Positions 17,699 through 26,989 of a stretch of DNA of 64,000 nucleotides are shown here, piece after piece. How positions within the stretch are numbered: position 1 is the stretch's first letter; every line of letters begins with the position of its first letter. The stretch is from positions 124,001 through 188,000 of the forward strand of contig CAKPMJ010000003.1 in NCBI GenBank assembly GCA_934167965.1. The letters run 5' to 3'. This DNA comes from an uncultured Clostridia bacterium. Its GTDB lineage: Bacteria; Bacillota; Clostridia; TANB77; CAG-508. The notes under the pieces were generated by a model that saw only the letters and a program-made list of their open reading frames with translations, made no database searches and was not told the DNA's origin. Position numbers and translations under genes: made by a program.

Positions 17699-19717
17699 TT
17701 ATTTTCCTTCCTTTCCTTCACCTAACATTTTTTCAAAATCTTCTTCACTAATAATATTAATTCCTAAGTCTTGAGCTTTTGTAAGTTTGCTTCCTGCGTC
17801 TTCTCCTGCTAAAACATAATCCGTTTTTTTAGATACAGAACCTGATGTTTTTCCACCATGTCGTTCAATTAAGTTACTAACTTCATTTCTTGTATATTTT
17901 TCTAAACTTCCTGTTACAACAAATGTTTTTCCTGCAAATATTTCATCTATATTTTCCTCTTCTTTAGCTTTCATATTTACACCATTTTTTTCTAATCTTT
18001 TTATTAAATCTAGTGTTTGATCTTGTATAAAGAATTCTCTTATACTATCGGCAACAATTGGTCCGATATCATTTATTTCACTTAATGAATCAAAATCTGC
18101 TTTTATTAATGCTTTCATAGTTTTATATCTTTTTGCTAAAACTTTTGATGCTTTTGTACCCACATGTCTAATTCCCAAAGCTGTAATAACTCTATATAAA
18201 TCATTACTCTTACTTCTTTCTATAGCATCTATTAAATTTTGTGCAAATTTTTTTCCATTTTTCTTTAATGATGCTACATCTTCAAATTTCAATTCATATA
18301 TATCTGCTATATTTTTAATTAGCCCTCTATCTAGCAACTGATTTATAATGTTTTCTCCTAATCCATCTATATTCATAGCCTCTCTTGATACAAAATGAAC
18401 TAAGTTCCTATATAATTTTGCTGGACATTCTATTCCTGTACACCTAACTGCGGCTTCCCCTTCCTCTCTAATAGCAGGTGCTCCACAAACAGGACATACT
18501 GTTGGCATTTCAAAATCTATCTCTTCGCCGGTTCTTTTGTTTTTAGCTACCTTTACAATCTCTGGAATTACATCTCCTGCTTTTTGTATTATTACTGTAT
18601 CACCTATTTTTATATCTTTTTCTTTTATAAAATCCTCATTATGAAGTGTTGTTTTTGATATAGTTGAACCTGCAACTTTGACTGGCTCTAGTATTGCTAG
18701 TGGAGTTATAACTCCTGTTCTACCTACATTGCATTCTATATCAAGTACTTTTGTTTCTTTTTTTTCTGGTGGATATTTATATGCAATCTGCCATCTTGGA
18801 CTTTTAGCTGTTGTTCCCAATATTTCTCTAAACGCTAAATCATCTACTTTTATAACTGCACCGTCTATTCCAAAAGTTAATTTTTCTCTATCTTCTCCTA
18901 TTTTATTTATTGCTTTTTCAACATCATCTACTGTTTCACACTTAATCTTTACAGGATTCACATTAAAGCCTAGTTTTTCTAAATATTCTAATTCTTCATA
19001 GTGTGAAGTAAAATCTTTCTTATTTATTTTTTGAACATTATATACATAAATATCAAGTGGTCTTGTTTTTGTTATGTTACTATCTAATTGTCTTAATGAC
19101 CCAGCAGCTGCGTTCCTTGCATTTGCAAATAAATCTTCTTCATTTTCTTCTCTTTCTTGGTTCATCCTTTCAAAATCTGCTTTACTTATAAATACTTCTC
19201 CTCTAACAGTTATATCTATCTTTTCTGTTAATTCTAATGGTATATTTTTTATTGTTTTTAAATTTTCTGTAACATCCTCACCTATTAATCCATTTCCTCT
19301 TGTTGCGCCTCTTACAAATACACCATTTTTATATTCTAATGCTGCTGTTAATCCATCTATTTTAGTTTCTACTACAAAATTTTGATTTTCTATATTATTT
19401 TCAACTGCTTGCTTTTTTATTTTTTCTATATATTCTTTTATTTCTTCAATATTAAATATATCTTGCATACTAAGTAGAGGAATTTCATGTTGCACCTTTC
19501 CAAAGCCCTCTTTTACCTTTCCTCCAACTTTTTGAGTTAGTGATTCTTTTACTATAAATTCCGGATATTCTTTTTCTAAGTTTCTTAGTTCTAGCATTAA
19601 CATATCATATTCAAAGTCTGATATTTCTGGATTATCATCATCATAGTATTTTTTTGCATAATACTCTGTCTGTTTTCTTAATTCTTCAATTCTTTTCTTT
19701 GCATTGTTCTTGTCCAT
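17699..19717 (-). CDS. ligA: NAD-dependent DNA ligase
   Basis: A 672-residue ligase, normal length. Adenylation lysine K119 lies in ETKIDGLTAALEY; the OB fold, a four-cysteine zinc finger (CPVCGAP and CTGIECPAK), helix-hairpin-helix repeats and a C-terminal BRCT domain (FVVTGSLEKYTRNEV) follow in order. It seals nicks in replication and repair. No pcrA gene is adjacent here. Confidence 0.97.
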   Translation of the reverse strand: MDKNNAKKRIEELRKQTEYYAKKYYDDDNPEISDFEYDMLMLELRNLEKEYPEFIVKESLTQKVGGKVKEGFGKVQHEIPLLSMQDIFNIEEIKEYIEKIKKQAVENNIENQNFVVETKIDGLTAALEYKNGVFVRGATRGNGLIGEDVTENLKTIKNIPLELTEKIDITVRGEVFISKADFERMNQEREENEEDLFANARNAAAGSLRQLDSNITKTRPLDIYVYNVQKINKKDFTSHYEELEYLEKLGFNVNPVKIKCETVDDVEKAINKIGEDREKLTFGIDGAVIKVDDLAFREILGTTAKSPRWQIAYKYPPEKKETKVLDIECNVGRTGVITPLAILEPVKVAGSTISKTTLHNEDFIKEKDIKIGDTVIIQKAGDVIPEIVKVAKNKRTGEEIDFEMPTVCPVCGAPAIREEGEAAVRCTGIECPAKLYRNLVHFVSREAMNIDGLGENIINQLLDRGLIKNIADIYELKFEDVASLKKNGKKFAQNLIDAIERSKSNDLYRVITALGIRHVGTKASKVLAKRYKTMKALIKADFDSLSEINDIGPIVADSIREFFIQDQTLDLIKRLEKNGVNMKAKEEENIDEIFAGKTFVVTGSLEKYTRNEVSNLIERHGGKTSGSVSKKTDYVLAGEDAGSKLTKAQDLGINIISEEDFEKMLGEGKEGK

Positions 19718-19781
19718 TGTTAGTCTCCTTTTATTTTTTTATCATTATATCATTACTTTTTACTTTTTTCATTAAAATTAT

Positions 19782-19815
19782 AAAAAAAGTTATAGTATTT
19801 TTTACTATAACTTTT
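19782..19815 (-). terminator. Terminator after the sortase gene
   Basis: A 13-bp A/T-rich stem AAAAGTTATAGTA and its complement around a short loop, with a T run on the minus strand, just past the sortase stop. Confidence 0.7.
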
Positions 19816-19831
19816 CCTCTTATATTAAAAA

Positions 19832-20497
19832 TTAATTTGATTCTTTAGCCAGTACAATAGTTCTTGCTTTACTATCATCTGTACATGTAGAAAGTGTTAT
19901 TTCCCTAGCACCATTTGTATCCCTATTATAGAAGGATGTATCATCTTCAGCTGCTTCAAAAGTTTTATATACAATATATGTTATCTTTTTTCCATCTAAG
20001 TCTGTTATATATATTTTATCTCCATTAGATATTTTTTTATTATTTGAGAAAAATCTTCCGTTTCTATAATTATGTCCTACAATTACTACGTTTCCCTTTG
20101 AATTTAAAACTGCATCTTTAGGCCATAATGTTGCAACTGATGTCTCTAATGCTTTCCTTGTTGGTTTTTCAAGTACTGGGCAACTTAGACCTGTTTTTGG
20201 TATTTCAATTGTTCCTGAAACATAGAATCCTTTATACATTTTTTTCTTTTTAGTTGATCCATTTCCACTAACATCTTCTATGTCTATATCATTACTACTT
20301 ACTGAGTTTTCTGTCTGATTATTATTAGATGTGTTATCATCTGTTGAATTTGCAAATGCTTGCACATATTCCTGTGCTTCTTGGTCATCTTTATTTCCTT
20401 TAAAATAACTATATCCCATATATCCCAATAATCCAACTATACCAACAACTATAATTATTAATAATATTGTTAAAAATTTGCTATATTTTGATTCCAT
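19832..20497 (-). CDS. Sortase (class D-like)
   Basis: A 221-residue membrane-anchored transpeptidase: one N-terminal membrane segment (8-30), a polar linker rich in N, S and D, then the sortase beta barrel. Catalytic residues are H142 (VGHNYRNG), C205 (TLSTCTDD) and R212. The TLSTC motif is that of class D sortases. It would cleave an LPxTG-like signal and attach surface proteins. No substrate gene is adjacent; I did not see LPxTG tails on the prepilin-like proteins of this window. Confidence 0.9.
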   Translation of the reverse strand: MESKYSKFLTILLIIIVVGIVGLLGYMGYSYFKGNKDDQEAQEYVQAFANSTDDNTSNNNQTENSVSSNDIDIEDVSGNGSTKKKKMYKGFYVSGTIEIPKTGLSCPVLEKPTRKALETSVATLWPKDAVLNSKGNVVIVGHNYRNGRFFSNNKKISNGDKIYITDLDGKKITYIVYKTFEAAEDDTSFYNRDTNGAREITLSTCTDDSKARTIVLAKESN

Positions 20498-20559
20498 ATT
20501 TATACCTCCATTTACTCATATATTTATTATAACATAAATAAAAAGAATTGTATATATTT

Positions 20560-21186
20560 TTATTTTGTTTTTTTAATCTCAAGCAATTTGTTTTTTACAC
20601 TTATTTTTTTGTTTTCTTCTATTACAATGAGCCATAAATATGTAAGAATAAATAAAATAGCTATATTCTTAAAATAGTATATTGCAATGCTTCCAGCCAT
20701 TGTTAAAAAAATCATGTAATAATTTGATATTTTGTTACACATTGTTTCTGCTTCTTTTGCTTTATAGAACATTTTTAATATTTCTTTTGCAATTCGTCCT
20801 CCATCTAATGGGAATATAGGCAATAAATTAAATGCAAATATAAGTATATTAACATATACTGCTATATCTCTACTAATAAATGATATATGTAAAAATATTA
20901 TCATCATTATAATGAGTAAATTCATAATTGGTCCTGCTAATGCTATTAATATTTCCTGCTGTCTAGTCCTTTCTTTCTTCTCCACGTTTTCTTTAAGTTT
21001 CATACAAAATCCTAATGGCATTACTTCTATTTTTTCTGGTTTAAATCCTAAAATTAGTCCCATAATTAAATGTCCCATCTCATGCAAAAAACAAAATAAC
21101 AATATCCATAAATATGTAGCTAGTTGCCCTGAAAAGTAAAAAATAGCAAAAAAAATTAAGATTTTCAAATCTATTCTAATCTTCAT
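20560..21186 (-). CDS. spoIVFB: Site-2 protease SpoIVFB-like
   Basis: A membrane zinc metalloprotease of the M50 family with HEMGH at about 35-39 and the second motif NLLPIFPLDGGR. SpoIVFB processes pro-sigma-K in the mother cell. I start at MKIRIDLK (21186), eight bases after AAGGG; a TTG two codons earlier is also in frame. It directly follows the SpoIVFA-like gene, the expected partner. Confidence 0.9.
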   Translation of the reverse strand: MKIRIDLKILIFFAIFYFSGQLATYLWILLFCFLHEMGHLIMGLILGFKPEKIEVMPLGFCMKLKENVEKKERTRQQEILIALAGPIMNLLIIMMIIFLHISFISRDIAVYVNILIFAFNLLPIFPLDGGRIAKEILKMFYKAKEAETMCNKISNYYMIFLTMAGSIAIYYFKNIAILFILTYLWLIVIEENKKISVKNKLLEIKKTK

Positions 21187-21197
21187 AATCAAATCCC

Positions 21198-22097
21198 TTA
21201 TATGTTTAAAATTAGTTGAGGATCTATTCTTTCATCCCCTTTTCTTATTTCAAAGTGTAAATGCGGTCCTGTTGAATTTCCCGTTGAACCAACTTCAGCA
21301 ATCTTGTCTCCTTGTTTTACCTTGTCCCCTTGTTTTAAATACAATTTATTACAGTGTGCATATACTATTACTATGTCTTTTATTTTTATTTGATAATGCT
21401 TCCCATAATCTCCATCTGATGATGCAAGTATTACTTCTCCATCTGTAGCTGATTTTATTATAGTTCCTGTCTCTGCTGCTATGTCTAATCCAGTATGATA
21501 TTTTGGAACTGTTTTTGTAGTTGGTGTTCTCCATCCAAAAGTTGAACTTATCCTTCCATTGATTGGATTAATAAAACTAATTTTCTTCTTTATCTCTTCT
21601 GCACTTTTTTCCATTTCCGTTTTTTCATTTTTTTCTTCTTTTTTACTTTCTTGCTTTTTCTCTTCTTTAACTTCCTCTGCTCCTCCTATCCCTATTTCTA
21701 TTGCTGATTCTGTCTTTTCTTCTGAACTTTCTTTTGTTTCTTCTTTTACTTCATTTTTAACTTCATTTTCCACAGTTTCTTCACCTTTTGGTGATAACTG
21801 TTTCTCGACAAAAGATTTTGCGTTAAGATATATACTATATATTTTTGAATCTGGTCCTAAATTTGACTTTACTTGTTTTAAAAACTCCTCTGAGAATATG
21901 TACTCACTATTTGTAAACACATAAAACGCCAAATATATCATCAAACACACAAAAATCTGCATCAGTAGTTTTTTAGCACTACCAGATTTTTTATTTGATA
22001 ATCTACTATTTGGCGTATTTATATATTGTCCATTTCTCCTGTTATAAATTTCTTCTGCTCTTCTTATTCTCTCTTCAACACTCATTACTTTTTCCAT
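21198..22097 (-). CDS. spoIVFA: M23 peptidase-fold protein, SpoIVFA-like
   Basis: A 299-residue protein with a cytoplasmic N-terminus, one membrane segment (about 45-62), a long E/K-rich linker (about 105-170) and a C-terminal M23 domain. Zinc ligands appear intact (YHTGLDIA and HLHFE). Position immediately upstream of spoIVFB supports SpoIVFA, which holds SpoIVFB inactive until cleaved; a peptidoglycan hydrolase is the alternative. Confidence 0.85.
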   Translation of the reverse strand: MEKVMSVEERIRRAEEIYNRRNGQYINTPNSRLSNKKSGSAKKLLMQIFVCLMIYLAFYVFTNSEYIFSEEFLKQVKSNLGPDSKIYSIYLNAKSFVEKQLSPKGEETVENEVKNEVKEETKESSEEKTESAIEIGIGGAEEVKEEKKQESKKEEKNEKTEMEKSAEEIKKKISFINPINGRISSTFGWRTPTTKTVPKYHTGLDIAAETGTIIKSATDGEVILASSDGDYGKHYQIKIKDIVIVYAHCNKLYLKQGDKVKQGDKIAEVGSTGNSTGPHLHFEIRKGDERIDPQLILNI

Positions 22098-22154
22098 ACT
22101 TACACCTCTTACGTCTTTTGTTAGTATGAATATATGTAACTACTTGAAAAGATA

Positions 22155-22481
22155 TTACACAAAAATACTTAGAAGCAATATACAAGTTGCTATAATACTA
22201 TAAATTTTTAACTTTTTATATTTTCTCTCAATGTTAGAAATATCATTTCTTTCATATTTATTCTTTTCTATTTTAGAAATGTAATTTGATATTACACTTT
22301 CTGCTTCTCTTACCATATAATCTTGGGTGTTCTTTTTATTATTTTTATTAGAATTTACTGTTTTATCTATATACTCCAATTTTCTTGCTTCTTTTTTGGT
22401 TTTTAGGATTACAATAGCTTCTTCAATCATATTAGAAGGTAAATTTTTTAAAACTACTATATTTTTCATATTATCTTTCAT
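22155..22481 (-). CDS. Small C-tail-anchored hypothetical protein
   Basis: A 108-residue basic protein with a single C-terminal membrane segment (IYSIIATCILLLSIFV) ending at the last residue, so it is likely tail-anchored. Start five bases after GGAGG. It follows a sensor kinase gene and precedes spoIVFA in the same direction. The region MIEEAIVILKTKKEARKLE resembles a helical N-terminal domain but I recognise no family. Confidence 0.7.
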   Translation of the reverse strand: MKDNMKNIVVLKNLPSNMIEEAIVILKTKKEARKLEYIDKTVNSNKNNKKNTQDYMVREAESVISNYISKIEKNKYERNDISNIERKYKKLKIYSIIATCILLLSIFV

Positions 22482-22506
22482 CTTTCCCTCCTGGTATCTT
22501 TATATT

Positions 22507-24024
22507 TTAATTATTACCAGAATTAGAAGAATTATACAAATCTACTTCAAAATAGAACTCTATTCCACCAGCTACATTTTTAACTCCATAATTATTGCCA
22601 TAATTATTCATTATAGCTTTAACTAATGAAAGTCCTATTCCATTTCCTCCTTTTTCTCTATTTCTTGATTCATCAGCCTTATAAAATCTATTCCATATAC
22701 GAAGTAAATGTTCTTCTGAAAGCCCATCACATGTATTAAATATAACTACCCTTACTTTGTTTCCTATTATTTCATTTCTAACTTCTATTCTTTTCTTTCC
22801 ATTTATTTCTGTTGCATATTTTATTGCATTAGTAATATAATTTGTAAATACTTGGTCAATATAAAAATCATCTGCAAATACCGAAATTGGATCACTTTGT
22901 TTTATCGTTAATTCAATGTTTTCTTTTTCAATCATAACCTGTGATTTTCTCATTATTTCATTTTCTAGTTCTATAATGTCAAAATCCTTGTTATTAAAAT
23001 TCATATTTCCATATTCTAGTTTCATAAGTTCTAGTAATTGCTTTACTAATTTATCCATTTTAGTTGCTTCATCTAAAATAACTTCAGCATAGAATTTTCT
23101 GCTTTCTTCATCTGAATTTACATTTTCTATTAGCCCCTCACTATATCCTTGTATAAGTGCAATAGGTGTTTTTAATTCATGCGATACATCTGATATAAAG
23201 CTTCTTCTCATTTCATCAATCTGAGATTTTTCTTCTATATCTCTTTCCAATTCTATGTTTGTCCTTCTTAGTTGCTCAATTGTACTTTCTAGTTTTCTAG
23301 ACATCATATTTATGCTTTTTCCTAAGTTGTCTACTTCATCATTTGCATTTGATATTTGATATTTATGTTCAAAATTTAAATTTGCCATATCTTTTGCAAT
23401 ATTATCAAGTTCTTCTATTGGCTTGCTAAATCTCCTTGATACAATAGATAATACTATTCCTCCAAGAATAATTACAAATATTGCAATTATATATAAAAAT
23501 TTATTAGATATTTTTACACTTTCCTCTATTGAAGTCACTGGCATTCTTATATATAATTTGTATCCATTATCTAAATTTGCTGTAAGCATTATATAACTTA
23601 TATTTGTTGTAACATCATTTAATTCAATAATTGTATATTTATCACTTTTTTCTAGTACGCTTTTTTCTTCCATTATGTTTTGAGATGTTATTATTACCAT
23701 ATTTCCAATATTATAATAAAAATCTTTATTTGATGTATATACACTTTCATTATTCTTATTTTTTATTAATATATCAAAATTATTTTTTATTGATATTTTT
23801 TCTAATTCATTATTTATAGCATTTTGACTATATGTTTCTGTATAATATTGGTTTATTAAATAATAAACATTTTTCAAGCTATTTTGTTTATTATATAGGT
23901 AAAATGATTCTAAAACAAAATTATTTAATATTATTAAAAACAAAATAATGGAAGATACTATGATGCATAATGATAAAAATAGTTTCATTCTTATTGATGT
24001 GAATATTTTTCTTATCTTATCCAT
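22507..24024 (-). CDS. Sensor histidine kinase with HAMP domain
   Basis: A 505-residue kinase: membrane segments at about 13-35 and 175-197 flank an extracytoplasmic sensor of about 140 residues; HAMP (200-250) and a coiled coil lead to the H-box SHELKTPIALIQGYSEGL with H282; the ATPase domain has NAIKYA and GGNGIGLSLVKAIM. The ligand is unknown. It follows its OmpR-type regulator at 13 bases. Confidence 0.94.
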   Translation of the reverse strand: MDKIRKIFTSIRMKLFLSLCIIVSSIILFLIILNNFVLESFYLYNKQNSLKNVYYLINQYYTETYSQNAINNELEKISIKNNFDILIKNKNNESVYTSNKDFYYNIGNMVIITSQNIMEEKSVLEKSDKYTIIELNDVTTNISYIMLTANLDNGYKLYIRMPVTSIEESVKISNKFLYIIAIFVIILGGIVLSIVSRRFSKPIEELDNIAKDMANLNFEHKYQISNANDEVDNLGKSINMMSRKLESTIEQLRRTNIELERDIEEKSQIDEMRRSFISDVSHELKTPIALIQGYSEGLIENVNSDEESRKFYAEVILDEATKMDKLVKQLLELMKLEYGNMNFNNKDFDIIELENEIMRKSQVMIEKENIELTIKQSDPISVFADDFYIDQVFTNYITNAIKYATEINGKKRIEVRNEIIGNKVRVVIFNTCDGLSEEHLLRIWNRFYKADESRNREKGGNGIGLSLVKAIMNNYGNNYGVKNVAGGIEFYFEVDLYNSSNSGNN

Positions 24025-24037
24025 TAAATATCTCCCC

Positions 24038-24715
24038 TTATTTTATTTCAAATTTATATCCTATTCCTCTAATGGTTTCTATATATTTTCCTTTTTTTCC
24101 TAGTTTATGTCTAATTTTCTTTATATGACTATCTATTGTTCTTGAATCTCCATAATAGTCATAATTCCATACATTGTTTAGGATTTTATCCCTTGATAAT
24201 GCTACTTTTTCATTATCTAATAGATATTTTAAAAGCTCATATTCCCTTAAACTTAATTCTATTTCCTTACCATCTACTGTTACGGTTCTTCCAACATCAT
24301 CTATTACTATGCCATCAAAGTCTCTCACTTCTGCCTTATTTTCACTTGTTCTTTTTAAGATAGCTTCTATCCTTGCAACTAGAATTTTGGGACTAAATGG
24401 TTTTGATATATATTCATCGACTCCAAGTTCAAATCCAAACAACTCATCTTGTTCTTCTCCTCTTGCAGTTAACATTATTACTGGAACTTTTGACTCACTT
24501 CTTATTTTTCTTAATACTGTCCATCCGTCAACTTTTGGCATCATTACATCTAGTAATACTAAATTTATCTTTTCTTTGTTTTCATCAAATACTTCTAATG
24601 CTTTCTCGCCATCTCCTGCTTCTAATATTTTATATTCTTTTGCAACCAAAAAGTCCTTTATTAACTTCCTCATTCTAGCTTCATCATCTACAATTAGTAT
24701 TGTTATATCTTTCAC
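24038..24715 (-). CDS. OmpR/PhoB-family response regulator
   Basis: A 225-residue regulator with phosphoacceptor D56 (LVLLDVMMPKVDGW), receiver lysine in SKPFSP, and a C-terminal winged helix ending RTIDSHIKKIRHKLG and IETIRGIGYKFE. Paired with the downstream HAMP kinase. Target genes are not evident. Confidence 0.95.
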   Translation of the reverse strand: MKDITILIVDDEARMRKLIKDFLVAKEYKILEAGDGEKALEVFDENKEKINLVLLDVMMPKVDGWTVLRKIRSESKVPVIMLTARGEEQDELFGFELGVDEYISKPFSPKILVARIEAILKRTSENKAEVRDFDGIVIDDVGRTVTVDGKEIELSLREYELLKYLLDNEKVALSRDKILNNVWNYDYYGDSRTIDSHIKKIRHKLGKKGKYIETIRGIGYKFEIK

Positions 24716-24787
24716 CTTTATAGCCCTCCATGTTTTTTATTATGTAATAATTATACATTTATTATGTGAACATTATGTGAAATTTTC

Positions 24788-25849
24788 TTAACTTTTTATC
24801 TCAATTGTTTTTGTGTCATATGCAAGTTCTATATTATTTTGATTTACTATATTCATTATTCCATAGTTTATTTGTTCTTTAAATTCTAAATAGTCAAAAT
24901 AACTAATTATACTTGTATAAAAAAATATTGATACATTATATTCATTAGTCCCTATACTATCAAAGTATACATGTTCTGTTCCATCTATTATTTCTGTTTG
25001 TGATTTTAAAAATTCCAATATTTTAAATTTTAAATCTGCCATTTTTTCTAGATCTGTATTTAATATTAATCCTAGATTTAAATCATATCTTCTTTTTTGC
25101 ATTTTACTATAGTTTATTACTGTATAATTAGAAATCTCTATATTAGGGACTTGTGCTATTGTATTTTGCACAGTTCTTAATCTAGTGCTTCTAAATGTAA
25201 TATCTTCAACTGTTCCTTGATATTCTTTAAATTTAACAAAATCTCCTATTTTAAATGGCTTGTCTGTAAATATCATTATTCCTGCAAAAAGATTTTTTAT
25301 AGTATCTTGTGCAGCTAATGTTATTACAACTGTCCCTAGTCCTAGTCCTGTAATTAATCCACTCAAATCATATCCTAAGTCTGCCAAAATCATAAATCCT
25401 GCTATTATATATATTACAGCTTTTATTATTCTTATCAACATTTTTGTTGTTGCATCATCTATATCTCTATCTGATTTTTCCTTTATTTTATTAATTACCA
25501 TTGATTTTTTGGTTATGCTATTTGTTAACCCTACTGCTGTTGTTATTATAACTATCATTTTAAATATCTTAGTAATTAAATCCATAGTATCTTGTTCAAT
25601 ATGAAATACTGGCTTTAAAAGAATTATTGCCATATATACTCCCCAAACTCTAAAGAACGATTTTATTGGTGTATAAAATGCATTTTCCTTTATTTCCTCT
25701 CCTGTTTTTTTCCAGTTAAATATTTTTACTATTATGTAAGAAAAAAGCGGGCTAAATATATCTAACACCGCTATTATTACTATGGCCTCTATTAAAATTA
25801 TTGTTGTTTGTTGATCAAGATTTGATATCAATGTTTTTATAAAATCCAT
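24788..25849 (-). CDS. mscS: MscS-family small-conductance mechanosensitive channel
   Basis: A 353-residue channel with four or so membrane segments (about 15-35, 68-85, 97-115, 135-165), the pore-lining helix rich in G and A (GLITGLGLGTVVITLAAQD) and the cytoplasmic beta domain (IMIFTDKPFKIGDFVKF). It vents solutes on hypo-osmotic shock. It follows rpoD closely. Confidence 0.9.
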   Translation of the reverse strand: MDFIKTLISNLDQQTTIILIEAIVIIAVLDIFSPLFSYIIVKIFNWKKTGEEIKENAFYTPIKSFFRVWGVYMAIILLKPVFHIEQDTMDLITKIFKMIVIITTAVGLTNSITKKSMVINKIKEKSDRDIDDATTKMLIRIIKAVIYIIAGFMILADLGYDLSGLITGLGLGTVVITLAAQDTIKNLFAGIMIFTDKPFKIGDFVKFKEYQGTVEDITFRSTRLRTVQNTIAQVPNIEISNYTVINYSKMQKRRYDLNLGLILNTDLEKMADLKFKILEFLKSQTEIIDGTEHVYFDSIGTNEYNVSIFFYTSIISYFDYLEFKEQINYGIMNIVNQNNIELAYDTKTIEIKS

Positions 25850-25863
25850 ATTAACACTTCCTT

Positions 25864-26976
25864 TTATCCCATATAATCTTTTAATTTTTTACTTCTACTT
25901 GGATGTCTAAGTTTTCTTAACGCTTTAGCTTCTATTTGACGTATTCTTTCTCTTGTAACATCAAATTCTTTTCCAACTTCTTCTAAAGTTCTTGCTTTTC
26001 CATCGTCTAATCCAAATCTAAGTCTTAAAACCTTTGCCTCTCTTGGAGTAAGTGTTGACATTACATCATTTAATTGCTCTTTTAGCATTGTATATGCTGC
26101 TACATCTTGTGGCTCTGGTGAGTCATCATCTTGTATAAAGTCTCCCAAATGGCTATCATCTTCTTCTCCAATAGGTGTTTCTAATGATACTGGGTCTTGT
26201 GCTATTTTTTGTATTTCTATTACTTTATCAAGTGGCATTTCTAGTTCTTTTGCCAATTCTTCTGGTGATGGCTCTCTACCCATTTTTTGTAATAAATGTC
26301 TTGATGTTCTTATTAATTTGTTTATTGTTTCTACCATATGAACAGGAATTCTGATAGTTCTTGCTTGGTCTGCTATTGCTCTTGTAATAGATTGTCTTAT
26401 CCACCATGTAGCATAAGTACTAAATTTGAATCCTTTTGTATAATCAAATTTTTCTACTGCTTTTATTAGTCCCATGTTTCCTTCTTGTATTAAATCTAAA
26501 AATAACATTCCTCTTCCAACATATTTCTTTGCTATACTTACAACTAACCTCAAATTTGCTTCTGCTAATTCTTTTTTCGCTTCTTCATCATCTTCTAATA
26601 CTCTTTTAGCTAGCTCTAATTCTTGTTCATATGTTAAAAGTGGTATTCTTCCTATTTCTCTTAAATACATTCTTACTGGGTCATCTACATTTATTCCTTC
26701 AAAACTATCTGGTGTTACTTCATCTAGTTTTAAATTCTCCACTTCTGCTAAATCTTCCTCATTTGGCTCATCTTCAAAGTCTTCTTTTAATACATCCATT
26801 CCTATTTTTTCTATGGCATCAAATACTTCTTCCATTTGTTCTTGATTTGAATCACTTAATTCAGTTGCAAGTTCACCATATGTTAATTTTCCTTTCTCTT
26901 TAGCCTTTTTTAATATCTTTTCAACTTTTTCTTTTGTTTTATATTCTACTTTTACTTCTTTTTTTTCTTCTTCCAC
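25864..26976 (-). CDS. rpoD: RNA polymerase housekeeping sigma factor
   Basis: A 370-residue group 1 sigma-70 with an acidic N-terminus (region 1.1-like), region 1.2 DPVRMYLREIGRIPLL, region 2 (EGNMGLIKAVEKFDYTKGFK and YATWWIRQSITRAI), region 3 and region 4.2 TLEEVGKEFDVTRERIRQIE. Directly downstream of dnaG, the usual macromolecular-synthesis order. Confidence 0.97.
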   Translation of the reverse strand: MEEEKKEVKVEYKTKEKVEKILKKAKEKGKLTYGELATELSDSNQEQMEEVFDAIEKIGMDVLKEDFEDEPNEEDLAEVENLKLDEVTPDSFEGINVDDPVRMYLREIGRIPLLTYEQELELAKRVLEDDEEAKKELAEANLRLVVSIAKKYVGRGMLFLDLIQEGNMGLIKAVEKFDYTKGFKFSTYATWWIRQSITRAIADQARTIRIPVHMVETINKLIRTSRHLLQKMGREPSPEELAKELEMPLDKVIEIQKIAQDPVSLETPIGEEDDSHLGDFIQDDDSPEPQDVAAYTMLKEQLNDVMSTLTPREAKVLRLRFGLDDGKARTLEEVGKEFDVTRERIRQIEAKALRKLRHPSRSKKLKDYMG

Positions 26977-26989
26977 TTAAAATTCACCT